Source of the DNA: Paracoccus lichenicola
Lineage (GTDB): Bacteria > Pseudomonadota > Alphaproteobacteria > Rhodobacterales > Rhodobacteraceae
Direction of reading: 5' to 3'
Length of the DNA stretch: 64,000 nt
NCBI RefSeq assembly: GCF_009708075.1
Contig: NZ_WMBT01000002.1
Span: 124,001 to 188,000 of the forward strand
In this document: piece after piece, positions 51,440 through 59,521 of the stretch
How positions within the stretch are numbered: position 1 is the stretch's first letter
Layout: every line of letters begins with the position of its first letter
Made by a program: the position numbers and the translations under genes
The notes under the pieces: model-generated
The model's input: the letters and a program-made list of their open reading frames with translations, nothing else
The model's database searches: none
What the model was told of the DNA's origin: nothing

Positions 51440-51775
51440 ATGAGGATGATCCGCGCCCTTGCCCTGTGCCTTCTGACCTGCGCCCCCGCGCAGGCCCAGG
51501 ATGTCGCGCCCGAGGGGATCGAGCAGTTCCGCCCCCTGCCCCTGCACCAGGTCGCGGCTGCGGTGTCGGAACGCTATGCCGGGCGGCTGCTGGCCGCCGA
51601 TACCCGCGCGCCGCGCCCCGAGGAACGCGAGCTGGGCGCGGAACTGGTTTATCAGTTCCGGCTTGTGACCCCGCAGCGGAACCTGCTGGACATCCGCATC
51701 GACGCGCGGACCGGGCGGTTCCTGTCGGTGTCGGGCCGGGGCCAGCTTGCCGCACGCCAGGCGGCGCAGGATTGA
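51440..51775 (+). CDS. PepSY-domain periplasmic protein
   Basis: 111 aa. Signal peptide MRMIRALALCLLTCAPAQAQ. The mature part has one PepSY unit: LHQVAAAVSERYAGRLLAAD (helix), ELVYQFRLVTPQRNLLDIRID (strands) and TGRFLSVSGRG. Such small secreted PepSY proteins often stand beside two-component systems and may modulate the sensor. It is followed after 10 bp by the response regulator. Confidence 0.85.
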   Translation: MRMIRALALCLLTCAPAQAQDVAPEGIEQFRPLPLHQVAAAVSERYAGRLLAADTRAPRPEERELGAELVYQFRLVTPQRNLLDIRIDARTGRFLSVSGRGQLAARQAAQD

Positions 51776-51785
51776 AGGAAACAGA

Positions 51786-52448
51786 ATGCGCGCCTTGATC
51801 GTCGAGGATGACCCGGCCCTGTCGGGCCAGCTTGCCGCCGCCCTGGGGGACGCGGGCTTCGTCACCGACTGCGCGGCGGACGGCACGCAGGGCGAATACC
51901 TGGGCGCGACCGAATCCTATGACGTGGCGGTCCTGGATCTGGGCCTGCCCGGGATGCCGGGGATCGAAGTGCTGACCCGGTGGCGGGACGCGGGGCTGAC
52001 CCTGCCCGTGCTGATCCTGACCGCGCGCGGCGACTGGACCGACAAGGTCGCGGGCTTCCGCGCCGGGGCCGATGATTACGCCGTCAAGCCCTTCCGCCTG
52101 GACGAGGTCGTGCTGCGCTGCCAGACCCTGATCCGCCGCGCCGCAGGCCATGCCCGTCCGGTGATCCGCGCCGGCACCCTGGCGCTCGACAGCCAACTGG
52201 GCGTCATCACCCGCGACGGCATCGCATTGAAGCTGACCGCGTTCGAGCAGCGCATCCTGGCCTATCTGATCCACCACCAGAACCGCATCGTGTCGCGCAC
52301 GGAACTGTCCGACCACCTGTATGACACGGACACCGACCGCGACTTCAAGTCCATCGAGGTCGTGATCGGCCGCCTGCGCCGCAAGGTCGGGGACGGCGTG
52401 ATCGAGACCCGCCGGGGCGAGGGGTATCTGCTGCGGGCGCCCGCATGA
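51786..52448 (+). CDS. OmpR/PhoP-family response regulator
   Basis: 220 aa. Receiver domain with acidic pocket EDD (residues 7-9), phosphorylation site Asp51 in VAVLDLGLPGMPG, and Lys in DYAVKPF. The C-terminal winged-helix domain contains SRTELSDHLYDTDTDRDFKS and IEVVIGRLRRKVG. It overlaps the sensor kinase gene by 4 bp. Start at 51786, before the receiver strand MRALIVEDD. Confidence 0.95.
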   Translation: MRALIVEDDPALSGQLAAALGDAGFVTDCAADGTQGEYLGATESYDVAVLDLGLPGMPGIEVLTRWRDAGLTLPVLILTARGDWTDKVAGFRAGADDYAVKPFRLDEVVLRCQTLIRRAAGHARPVIRAGTLALDSQLGVITRDGIALKLTAFEQRILAYLIHHQNRIVSRTELSDHLYDTDTDRDFKSIEVVIGRLRRKVGDGVIETRRGEGYLLRAPA

Positions 52449-53740
52449 TCCGGTCCATCCGGGGGCGGCTGCTGCTGCTGGCCGCCGTCTGGCTGGGCGC
52501 GGCGCTGCTGGCGGCGTTCCTGTTCATCTCGGCCCTGCTGGAGGATTTCGTCACCGACCGCTTCGATGCCGAGGCGGCGGCCTTTGCCGATGCGCTGCTG
52601 GCCGAGATCCAGGTCGAGGATGGCCAGGTCGAACTGGACGATCCCCCCGCCGATCCGCGCTTCGACCTGCCCCTGACCGGCTGGTATTGGCAGATCCAGA
52701 CGGGGGACGCGGTGATCGCCCGGTCGGGATCGCTGCTGGACGGGCGCTTGCAGGCCCCCCCGGGCGATTTCGCGGGCGGCAGGGGCGTGGGGGCGGACGG
52801 CGCGGCCCTGCGCGTGCTGCGGCGGCAGGTCAGCTTGCCCGACAGCGATGCGCCGGTCGCGGCGGTCGTGACCGCGCCGCAAGGCCAGATCGACGACAGC
52901 CTGCGCCAGATCAGCCGCCCCCTGGGGATCGCGCTGGCCGTCTTGGGCGTGGTCACGGCGCTGGCCAGCGTCGTCCAGGTCACCGCCGGGTTGCAGAGCC
53001 TGGACCAGGTGCGCCGCGACCTGGGCCGCGTCCGCGCGGGGACCAAGGATCGCCTGACCCCGCCCCCCGTCAGCGAGTTGCGCCCTCTGGTGGCCGAGAT
53101 CAACGCGGCGCTGGACGGGAACGCCGCCCTGCTGGCCCGGTCGCGGCAGCACCTGGGCAACCTCGCCCATTCGCTGAAGACGCCGCTGGCCGCGCTGGCG
53201 AACGAACTGCCTTCGGGTCACAAGGGCCAGGCGCTGATCGCCCGCATGGACCGGCTGATCGGCTGGCACCTGCGCCGCGCCCGATCCGCCGGGCCGAAGG
53301 TTCTGGGCCAGCGGACCCCGGTGCGCCCGGTGATCGACGACATCCTGATGGTGCTGCGCTGGCCCATGCGGGACAAGGGCATCGCCGCGGCCATCGACTG
53401 CCCCCCGGACGCCGCCTTCGCCGGAGAGCGTCAGGATCTGGAGGAGATGATCGGCAACCTGTGCGACAACGCCGTGAAATGGGGCCGGACGCGCCTGGCG
53501 ATCACGGTCGCGCAGACCGACCGCCTGACCATTCTGATCGAGGATGACGGCCCCGGCATGGCCGACACCGACGCCCCCCGCGCACTGATCCGGGGCGGGC
53601 GGCTGGACGAACACGGCGCCTCGGGGTCAGGACTGGGGCTTGCCATCGTGGCCGATCTGGCGGCGCTGCATGGCGGCGGGCTGCGGCTGGAACGGTCGCC
53701 CTTGGGCGGCCTGGCGGCTGTTCTGGACCTGCCTGCCTGA
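52445..53740 (+). CDS. PhoQ-type sensor histidine kinase
   Basis: 431 aa with two membrane helices (about 8-32 and 160-182) and a periplasmic domain of about 125 residues rich in acidic residues (VEDGQVELDDPPADPRFD). HAMP-like linker, then the H-box LAHSLKTPLAALANEL with His242, which is of the PhoQ subtype. ATP-binding N-, G1- and G2-boxes: NLCDNAVKWG, IEDDGPGMADTD and SGSGLGLAIVADLAALHGG. The acidic sensor region recalls PhoQ, which senses divalent cations and cationic peptides; the ligand here is unknown. It may be terminated in the AT-rich stretch after 53740. Confidence 0.93.
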   Translation: MIRSIRGRLLLLAAVWLGAALLAAFLFISALLEDFVTDRFDAEAAAFADALLAEIQVEDGQVELDDPPADPRFDLPLTGWYWQIQTGDAVIARSGSLLDGRLQAPPGDFAGGRGVGADGAALRVLRRQVSLPDSDAPVAAVVTAPQGQIDDSLRQISRPLGIALAVLGVVTALASVVQVTAGLQSLDQVRRDLGRVRAGTKDRLTPPPVSELRPLVAEINAALDGNAALLARSRQHLGNLAHSLKTPLAALANELPSGHKGQALIARMDRLIGWHLRRARSAGPKVLGQRTPVRPVIDDILMVLRWPMRDKGIAAAIDCPPDAAFAGERQDLEEMIGNLCDNAVKWGRTRLAITVAQTDRLTILIEDDGPGMADTDAPRALIRGGRLDEHGASGSGLGLAIVADLAALHGGGLRLERSPLGGLAAVLDLPA

Positions 53741-53768
53741 AATTTTCGCAAATTGCCTTGGGCCAAAG

Positions 53769-53786
53769 TTTTACCATTTGATAAAA
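53769..53786. promoter_or_regulatory. Degenerate RutR-like operator upstream of preT
   Basis: Inverted repeat TTTTACCATTTGATAAAA. Aligned to the RutR consensus TTGACCAnnTGGTCAA it agrees at 11 of 14 defined positions, with the same central TT as the perfect site at 42668-42681. It stands 54 bp before the preT start in the only intergenic gap in front of preTA. Confidence 0.5.
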
Positions 53787-53839
53787 AATCTGACCTGTGC
53801 CAGCCTGATCCTTGCCAACAGGTGAGCCAGGAGACGCAA

Positions 53840-55198
53840 ATGTCCCAAGCACGACTGGCGCCGGGCGTCGTTCCCGGCCGCCTTGCCCCCCATGAACTCG
53901 CGGCGAATTTCGCCGATGTCGCCCCGCCGCTGGACGATCACGAGGCCCGCATCGCCGCCGACCGCTGCTATTTCTGCCACGATGCGCCCTGCATCACGGC
54001 TTGTCCCACCAGCATCGACATCCCGCTGTTCATCCGCCAGATCGCCACGGGCACGCCGGACGCGGCGGCGATGACCATCTTCCACGCCAATATCCTGGGC
54101 GGCATGTGCGGCCGCGTCTGCCCGACCGAAACCCTGTGCGAGGGCGCCTGCGTCCGCATGGAAGCCGAGGGCAGGCCGGTCGAAATCGGCGCCCTGCAAC
54201 GCTATGCCACCGACGGGCTGATGGCGCAGGCCACGCACCCGTTCCGCCGCGCCGCGCCCACCGGCAAGCGCATCGCTGTCGTGGGCGCGGGACCAGCGGG
54301 CCTGTCCGCCGCACATCGGCTGGCCGCCAAGGGCCACGATGTCACGATCTTCGAGGCGCGGCCCAAGCCCGGCGGGCTGAACGAATACGGCATCGCCAGC
54401 TACAAGGCGGTGGACGGCTTTGCCCAGGCCGAGGTGAACTGGCTTCTGGGCATCGGCGGCATCACCCTGCGCCACGACCAGCGCCTTGGCCGCGACATCA
54501 CCTTGGAATCGCTGCGGGCGGAATACGACGCCGTGTTTCTGGGCATGGGCCTTGGCGGCGTCAACGCCCTGCGGGCCGAGGGAGAGGAGCGGCGCAACGT
54601 GCTGGATGCCGTCAGCTTCATCCGCGACCTGCGGCAAGTGTCCGACCTGACCACCCTGCCCGTGGGCCGCGACGTGGTGGTGATCGGCGGCGGCATGACG
54701 GCGGTGGACGCCGCCGTGCAGGCGAAACTGCTGGGCGCGGAAAACGTCACCATCGTTTATCGCCGCGACCAGTCGCAGATGGGCGCCAGCCGCCACGAAC
54801 AGGACCACGCCACCCGGGCCGGGGTGCGCATCATCTGCAACGCCGCGCCCGTGAAGGTCCATGGCAACGGCGCCGTCGTCGAGGTCGAATTCGCCTATAC
54901 CGCCATCGACCCCGACGGCGGCTTGCGCCTGACCGACGACCGCTTCCGCCTGAAGGCCGACCAGGTCTTCCGCGCGATCGGCCAGCGGCTGGACGGCGTG
55001 CCCGAAGACCTGGCGCTGGACGGGGGCAAGATCGGCATCGCTGGTCCCGGCCGCACCAGCATCCCCGGGGTCTGGGCGGGCGGCGACTGCGCGGCGGGCG
55101 GCGACGACCTGACCGTCACCGCCGTGGCCCAGGGCCGCGACGCCGCCGAGGACATCGACGCCCATCTGACCGGCCGTCCGGTCGAGCTTCCCGGCTGA
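53840..55198 (+). CDS. preT: Dihydropyrimidine dehydrogenase subunit PreT
   Basis: 452 aa flavoprotein, like the N-terminal part of mammalian dihydropyrimidine dehydrogenase. Fe-S ligands: Cys43, Cys46, Cys51 and Cys55 (DRCYFCHDAPCITACP), with further Cys in GGMCGRVCPTETLCEGAC. FAD loop VVGAGPAGLSAAHRL and NAD(P) loop VVIGGGMTAVDAA. It takes electrons from NAD(P)H and passes them to PreA to reduce uracil or thymine. The ATG at 53840 has CAGGAGA 8 nt upstream. Confidence 0.95.
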   Translation: MSQARLAPGVVPGRLAPHELAANFADVAPPLDDHEARIAADRCYFCHDAPCITACPTSIDIPLFIRQIATGTPDAAAMTIFHANILGGMCGRVCPTETLCEGACVRMEAEGRPVEIGALQRYATDGLMAQATHPFRRAAPTGKRIAVVGAGPAGLSAAHRLAAKGHDVTIFEARPKPGGLNEYGIASYKAVDGFAQAEVNWLLGIGGITLRHDQRLGRDITLESLRAEYDAVFLGMGLGGVNALRAEGEERRNVLDAVSFIRDLRQVSDLTTLPVGRDVVVIGGGMTAVDAAVQAKLLGAENVTIVYRRDQSQMGASRHEQDHATRAGVRIICNAAPVKVHGNGAVVEVEFAYTAIDPDGGLRLTDDRFRLKADQVFRAIGQRLDGVPEDLALDGGKIGIAGPGRTSIPGVWAGGDCAAGGDDLTVTAVAQGRDAAEDIDAHLTGRPVELPG

Positions 55199-55210
55199 GG
55201 AGACATCATC

Positions 55211-56512
55211 ATGGCCGACCTGCGCAGCGATTTCGTCGGGATCAAGTCCCCCAACCCGTTCTGGCTGGCATCCGCCCCGCCTACGGACAAGGAATACAAC
55301 GTCCGCCGCGCCTTCCAGGCCGGTTGGGGCGGCGTGGTGTGGAAGACGCTGGGATCCGAAGGCCCGCCCGTGGTCAACGTGAACGGCCCCCGATACGGCG
55401 TGATCCACGGCCCCGACCGGCGCGTCCTGGGGATCAACAACATCGAACTGATCACCGACCGCCCGCTCGAGGTGAACCTGCGCGAGATCAAGTCGGTCAA
55501 GCGCGACTATCCCGACCGGGCCATGGTCATCAGCCTGATGGTGCCCTGCGACGAACAATCCTGGCGCGACATCCTGTCCCGGATCGAGGACACCGGCGCC
55601 GACGGGGTGGAACTGAACTTCGGCTGCCCGCACGGCATGTCCGAACGCGGCATGGGGTCCGCCGTGGGCCAGGTGCCGGAATACATCGAGATGGTGACGC
55701 GGTGGGTCAAGCAATACAGCCGGATGCCCTGCATCGTGAAGCTGACCCCCAACATCACCGATGTCCGCAAACCCGCCGAGGCCGCGATGCGCGGCGGGGC
55801 CGACGCGGTCAGCCTGATCAACACCATCAACTCGATCACCTCGGTCGATCTGGACCTGTTCGCGCCCCAACCCACCATCGACGGCAAGGGCGCGCATGGC
55901 GGTTACTGCGGGCCTGCGGTGAAACCCATCGCGCTGAACATGGTGGCGGAAATCGCCCGCAACCCCGCCACCTACGGGCTGCCCATCAGCGGCATTGGCG
56001 GCGTCACAACCTGGCGCGACGCGGCCGAGTTCATGGCGCTTGGCGCAGGCACGGTGCAGGTCTGCACGGCGGCGATGACATACGGCTTCAAGATCGTGCA
56101 GGAAATGATCTCGGGCCTGCGCGATTACCTGGACAGCCGCGACATGGCGATGTCGGACCTGATCGGGCGCGCGGTGCCCAACGTCACCGACTGGAACCAG
56201 CTGAACCTCAACTACGTCACCAAGGCCCGCATCGACCCCGACCTGTGCATCAAGTGCGGCCGCTGCTATGCCGCTTGCGAGGACACGTCCCACCAGGCCA
56301 TCGCCATGAAGCCCGGCCGCGTCTTCGAGGTGATCGAGGAGGAATGCGTCGCCTGCAACCTGTGCCTGGATGTCTGCCCGGTCGAGAACTGCATCGACAT
56401 GCGCGAACTCGCGGTGGGCGAAATGGACCTGCGCACCGGCATCCGCCGCGGCCCCTATGCCAACTGGACGACCCATCCGAACAACCCGATGGCGGTCAAG
56501 GCGGCAGAATAA
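55211..56512 (+). CDS. preA: Dihydropyrimidine dehydrogenase catalytic subunit PreA
   Basis: 433 aa. The FMN-binding dihydroorotate-dehydrogenase-like barrel (about 1-310) starts with FVGIKSPNPFWLASAPPTD and includes ELNFGCPHGMSERGMG and the catalytic-loop region PAVKPIALNMV. Two 4Fe-4S motifs follow: CIKCGRCYAACEDTSHQA and CVACNLCLDVCPVENC. It reduces the 5,6 double bond of uracil or thymine, the first step of reductive pyrimidine catabolism. It lies 12 bp after preT and about 10 kb from the rest of the pathway. Confidence 0.96.
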   Translation: MADLRSDFVGIKSPNPFWLASAPPTDKEYNVRRAFQAGWGGVVWKTLGSEGPPVVNVNGPRYGVIHGPDRRVLGINNIELITDRPLEVNLREIKSVKRDYPDRAMVISLMVPCDEQSWRDILSRIEDTGADGVELNFGCPHGMSERGMGSAVGQVPEYIEMVTRWVKQYSRMPCIVKLTPNITDVRKPAEAAMRGGADAVSLINTINSITSVDLDLFAPQPTIDGKGAHGGYCGPAVKPIALNMVAEIARNPATYGLPISGIGGVTTWRDAAEFMALGAGTVQVCTAAMTYGFKIVQEMISGLRDYLDSRDMAMSDLIGRAVPNVTDWNQLNLNYVTKARIDPDLCIKCGRCYAACEDTSHQAIAMKPGRVFEVIEEECVACNLCLDVCPVENCIDMRELAVGEMDLRTGIRRGPYANWTTHPNNPMAVKAAE

Positions 56513-56634
56513 GCCGCCGAGCCAGGGGCCGGATTTCCCGGCCCCGGCAGAGGCAAACAAATTATACAAAAGGCTGGAACAAAAGCCATTGCAACGGGTT
56601 GACCGATGCTGCTTGCCATCAAGGAGGCGGAGGC

Positions 56635-56865
56635 ATGTGGTCCAAGACAGTGCATTTCGTCCACGAAATAGACGGACTGGTCGAGATCGACAGTACGCTC
56701 GACGCCCTGGTGGTGCTGGACAAGTGGTGGCAGAAATTCGACGGCCCGGCCTACAGGGAGGCGATCAATGCCTGCATCGGCGCCCTTCAGGGCAAACTGC
56801 CCGATGACGCGGCCCGCATTGCCTTTGTCATGGCGCTGACCGAAGGCGGTGTCGAAAGCGTCTGA
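56635..56865 (+). CDS. DUF982 family protein
   Basis: 76 aa. The pattern VEIDSTLDALVVLDKWWQKFDGPAYREAINACIGALQG followed by ARIAFVMALTEGGV matches the short DUF982 family of Rhizobiales and Rhodobacterales, read here in pieces. AAGGAGGCGGAGG lies just upstream of the ATG. No function is known. It follows preA by 122 bp and is probably transcribed alone. Confidence 0.8.
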   Translation: MWSKTVHFVHEIDGLVEIDSTLDALVVLDKWWQKFDGPAYREAINACIGALQGKLPDDAARIAFVMALTEGGVESV

Positions 56866-56937
56866 CGGTCAGACCCGGGGGGCCTTGGCAAGGGTGCCGC
56901 CTTGCCCTTCGACCATGAAGATCATCGGCTGATGCGA

Positions 56938-56959
56938 AAGCGGCCCCTGGGGGCCGCTT
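56938..56959 (-). terminator. Hairpin after the Hint-domain gene
   Basis: 10-bp stem AAGCGGCCCC / GGGGCCGCTT with a very short loop; on the minus strand it is followed by TTTCGC. It lies 21 bp after the stop and could also serve the convergent DUF982 gene. Confidence 0.5.
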
Positions 56960-56979
56960 CCCGTTGCTGGTGCCGGTTC

Positions 56980-58620
56980 CTACTGGACCAGCATCTTGTC
57001 ATGTTGCGTGTGGCGCATGGCAAGCTTCCTGCCCATGCGGCCCGACACGAGCGTGCGCGCGGCAGGCGCCACGTAGTCACGATCCCCGAGTTCCGGGAAC
57101 AGCGTGAAGATTTCCTCCTGCGCCGCCTTGCCCACGGACTTGAGCGCCTCGGGTCCGGTGTAAAGGGACTCGGTTTCGGCACCGTTCGAGATCACGACCT
57201 CGTGCCGGTCGAACAGAAGGTGGAAGTACTCGACCGCGTCTAGGTCGTCGGCGATGTCGATGCCGTCCAGCAGGACCAGTTGCTTGGCGGCCACAAGAAC
57301 CTCGGCGGCGCCGAACAGGCGCTGCGCGATCTTCGAGCGCACCAGGATGCGGTGCTGCGGCGAGACGACCAGGTCCCGTGCAGGCACACCCTGCCCCAAG
57401 GCCCCGGCCTTGATGCGGATCGGCCGCAGCCGGGGCAAGGCCGCCAGGGTTCCCGCGTTCACGCTGGTTTGGCCGATCCAGCGCAAGGGCTGCGCCCCGT
57501 GGTCGCGCGTCAGGACCAGATCGCCCGCCTTCAGATCCTCGATCACGACCGGACCGCGCGGTGTCTCGATCATCGTGCCGCCCGCGAAGCAGACGACCTC
57601 GACCGTGACGAAGCCGATGTCGGTCGTGCCGGTGCCATCGCCGATCTGATAGGTGATCGTCTCGGTGCCAAGGTTGCCCGAGGTGTCGAAGGTCAGCGTG
57701 CCGTCGGCATTGAGCGTCACCACGGTGCCCGACACCAGTGTCACGCTGTCGCCTGCCAACACGTCCTGCCCGTTGATCTGGGTGATCTTCAGCGTCACCC
57801 CCGCCGCTGCCGTGTCGTTGGCCAGAGCGTCAACGACGACCGAACTGTTGCGGCCGGCCTCTGCCGTGTCGGCATTGGCCACAACGGCCGTCTGGAGGCT
57901 GTCCGCCACGATCATTAGGTTGGAATCGTAGGCTGCGTCGCCCGCATCGGCGATGCCGATCCAGATGGTGTTCGCCACTCCGGGATTGACGGGCGCCTTC
58001 AGGGTCAGCGTGACGGTGAACCCGTCCATTTCCGTGTTGTACTGGCTGGCGGTGTTATCGACGTAAAGGTTTTCGTTGCGGGGCGTGCCGCCGTTGCTGC
58101 CCCCGTCGGTGATGTTGTCGATCGAGATGTCGCCGCTGCCGATGGTCAGTTCCGCGCGTTGTCCGTTGACGAACACGCCCACGGCATCGTTGAAGCCTCC
58201 ATTCACGTATTCGGGATATTCCTCGGACGAGAACACGAGCTGCATCGTCAGGACCGGACCCTGGGGAATGAAGGTCGCTTCGAGGATCGACGCGTCCCGG
58301 GTCGGCACACCGGCGATCGCATCCAGCAAGGGGTTGCCATTGGCACCGGACGTGTCCGTGGTGGTGCCCCCGGTCTGGTTCGCATTTCCAGAGCCGGTCG
58401 CACTCGTGAAGCTGTCCGCCCGTCCGGTGGACAGGATGATCCCCCTGTCAGAGGGTACGGCGCCGGGCGAGACCGTCTCGCCGTTGGTGTAGATCCCCTT
58501 GGAAAGGGCATCCCCGGAGTAGGTTGCCGAGACGAGCTGGACGCCATCTCCGAACATGGTTTCAGCGAGTTGTGTCGCGTTGGCAGACGTGTCCACCGGA
58601 AGCTTGGTTGCCAGGACCAT
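56980..58620 (-). CDS. Choice-of-anchor L / Ig-like / Hint domain protein
   Basis: 546 aa. Residues about 15-250 form a choice-of-anchor L domain (GIILSTGRADSFTSA, then VFSSEEYPEYVNGGFNDAVG, then NTIWIGIADAGDAAYDSN). Residues about 250-340 look like a cadherin/VCBS Ig unit (NADTAEAGRNSSVVVDALAND). Residues 344 to about 480 form a Hint domain, beginning with Cys344 in VVCFAGGTMIETPRG and with His in VSPQHRILVRS, the fold used by inteins and hedgehog proteins for self-processing. There is no signal peptide; such Rhodobacteraceae proteins are thought to leave by type I secretion, but no RTX repeats or transporter genes are in this window. Confidence 0.85.
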   Translation of the reverse strand: MVLATKLPVDTSANATQLAETMFGDGVQLVSATYSGDALSKGIYTNGETVSPGAVPSDRGIILSTGRADSFTSATGSGNANQTGGTTTDTSGANGNPLLDAIAGVPTRDASILEATFIPQGPVLTMQLVFSSEEYPEYVNGGFNDAVGVFVNGQRAELTIGSGDISIDNITDGGSNGGTPRNENLYVDNTASQYNTEMDGFTVTLTLKAPVNPGVANTIWIGIADAGDAAYDSNLMIVADSLQTAVVANADTAEAGRNSSVVVDALANDTAAAGVTLKITQINGQDVLAGDSVTLVSGTVVTLNADGTLTFDTSGNLGTETITYQIGDGTGTTDIGFVTVEVVCFAGGTMIETPRGPVVIEDLKAGDLVLTRDHGAQPLRWIGQTSVNAGTLAALPRLRPIRIKAGALGQGVPARDLVVSPQHRILVRSKIAQRLFGAAEVLVAAKQLVLLDGIDIADDLDAVEYFHLLFDRHEVVISNGAETESLYTGPEALKSVGKAAQEEIFTLFPELGDRDYVAPAARTLVSGRMGRKLAMRHTQHDKMLVQ

Positions 58621-58903
58621 CGATGTTTCCTTAAGAAAGGTTAACGGAATTCGCGCCCTCTCCCTAAGGGGGAAGAATCGTTAAAAGGTCAACTGTTGAT
58701 TGTGTTCAGCGCACAAATACATTTCCAGGCGTCCCGGATAAGCAGCAAATTGCTTGCGACAAGGAATACTGTTGCCATGATCAACCGCAGGCAGCGGCTT
58801 GGCGGGGACCATCAGGAACAGGGTGGCCGGGGCTGCTCTGCGACTTCATGACGCACAGGCAGGGTCGTCGAAATGCGCTGTGAAACGACAGGGACCGGGG
58901 CGA

Positions 58904-58980
58904 TGGTCGGGGCGAGAAGATTCGAACTTCCGGCCTACGGTACCCAAAACCGTCGCGCTACCAGGCTGCGCTACGCCCCG
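58904..58980 (-). tRNA. tRNA-Pro (anticodon TGG)
   Basis: 77 nt with an encoded CCA. The acceptor stem CGGGGCG (58980-58974) pairs with CGCCCCG (58914-58908); the D-arm is GCGCAGCCTGGTAGCGC. The anticodon stem ACGGT/ACCGT encloses TTTGGGT, so the anticodon is TGG (codons CCA/CCG). The T-arm has GTTCGAATC. The 283-bp stretch 58621-58903 before it holds no gene I can support. Confidence 0.97.
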
Positions 58981-58984
58981 ACGG

Positions 58985-59001
58985 GTTACGCTTAGCGTAA
59001 C
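58985..59001. repeat. Perfect 7-bp inverted repeat next to tRNA-Pro
   Basis: GTTACGC-TTA-GCGTAAC, directly upstream of the mature 5' end of tRNA-Pro and 20 bp after the DUF192 stop. There is no T-run, so it is unlikely to be a classic terminator. It may be an operator, a processing stem of a DUF192-tRNA transcript, or part of the tRNA promoter. Confidence 0.5.
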
Positions 59002-59020
59002 ATGCGGGCGGGGAAAAGCC

Positions 59021-59521
59021 CTAGCCGCAGGGCAGCGCGGCCAAATCCTGGGGCAGACGGGGATGGGCCATCGGCTGGCCGACGGACAGGCCAAGCCGGT
59101 CCGCCTCGCCCCCGCCGATCTCCAGGATCATCTGGCGTTCGGGCCGGGGATCGCCCGGCGCGGCGCCCGGGATGGGGGTTTCGTCCAGCGGCACGGCGTT
59201 GCGGTGGATGTGGCGGATGGTTCCGGTCCGGTCCAGGAAGACCAGGTCCAGCGGAACGAAGGTGTTGCGCATCCAGAAGCTGACGGGGCGCGGGCTGTCA
59301 TAGATGAACAGCATCCCGGTTCCCGGATCCAGCTTGCGCCGGAACATCAGCCCGCGGGCACGCTCGGCCTCGTCATCGGCAACCTCGACCCGGACCGCCA
59401 CGGGATCGCCGCCGGCCTGGAAGACGACGCTGTCCGGCGAACAGGCCAGCGAACCGGCCGATGCGCCGGAAGCGCCCAACCACAAGAGCAAGGCGGCAAG
59501 CGCCGCCCTATTCGGCGACAT
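59021..59521 (-). CDS. DUF192 family secreted protein
   Basis: 166 aa. Signal peptide MSPNRAALAALLLWLGASGA. The DUF192 fold is clear: VRVEVADDEAERARGLMFRR, MLFIYDSPRPVSFWMRN, PLDLVFLDRTGTI and MILEIGGGEADRLGL. The family is small, beta-rich and found in many bacteria and archaea; no activity is proven. The start overlaps the cold-shock gene by 14 bp; a longer in-frame start at 59560 is within that gene and less likely. Confidence 0.87.
   Translation of the reverse strand: MSPNRAALAALLLWLGASGASAGSLACSPDSVVFQAGGDPVAVRVEVADDEAERARGLMFRRKLDPGTGMLFIYDSPRPVSFWMRNTFVPLDLVFLDRTGTIRHIHRNAVPLDETPIPGAAPGDPRPERQMILEIGGGEADRLGLSVGQPMAHPRLPQDLAALPCG

Noticed and set aside
53771..56569. A 932-codon open frame on the minus strand
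   Set aside because: It is antisense to preT and preA, whose motifs are complete. The translation is low-complexity (Gly, His, Val, Asp) and no start signal fits.
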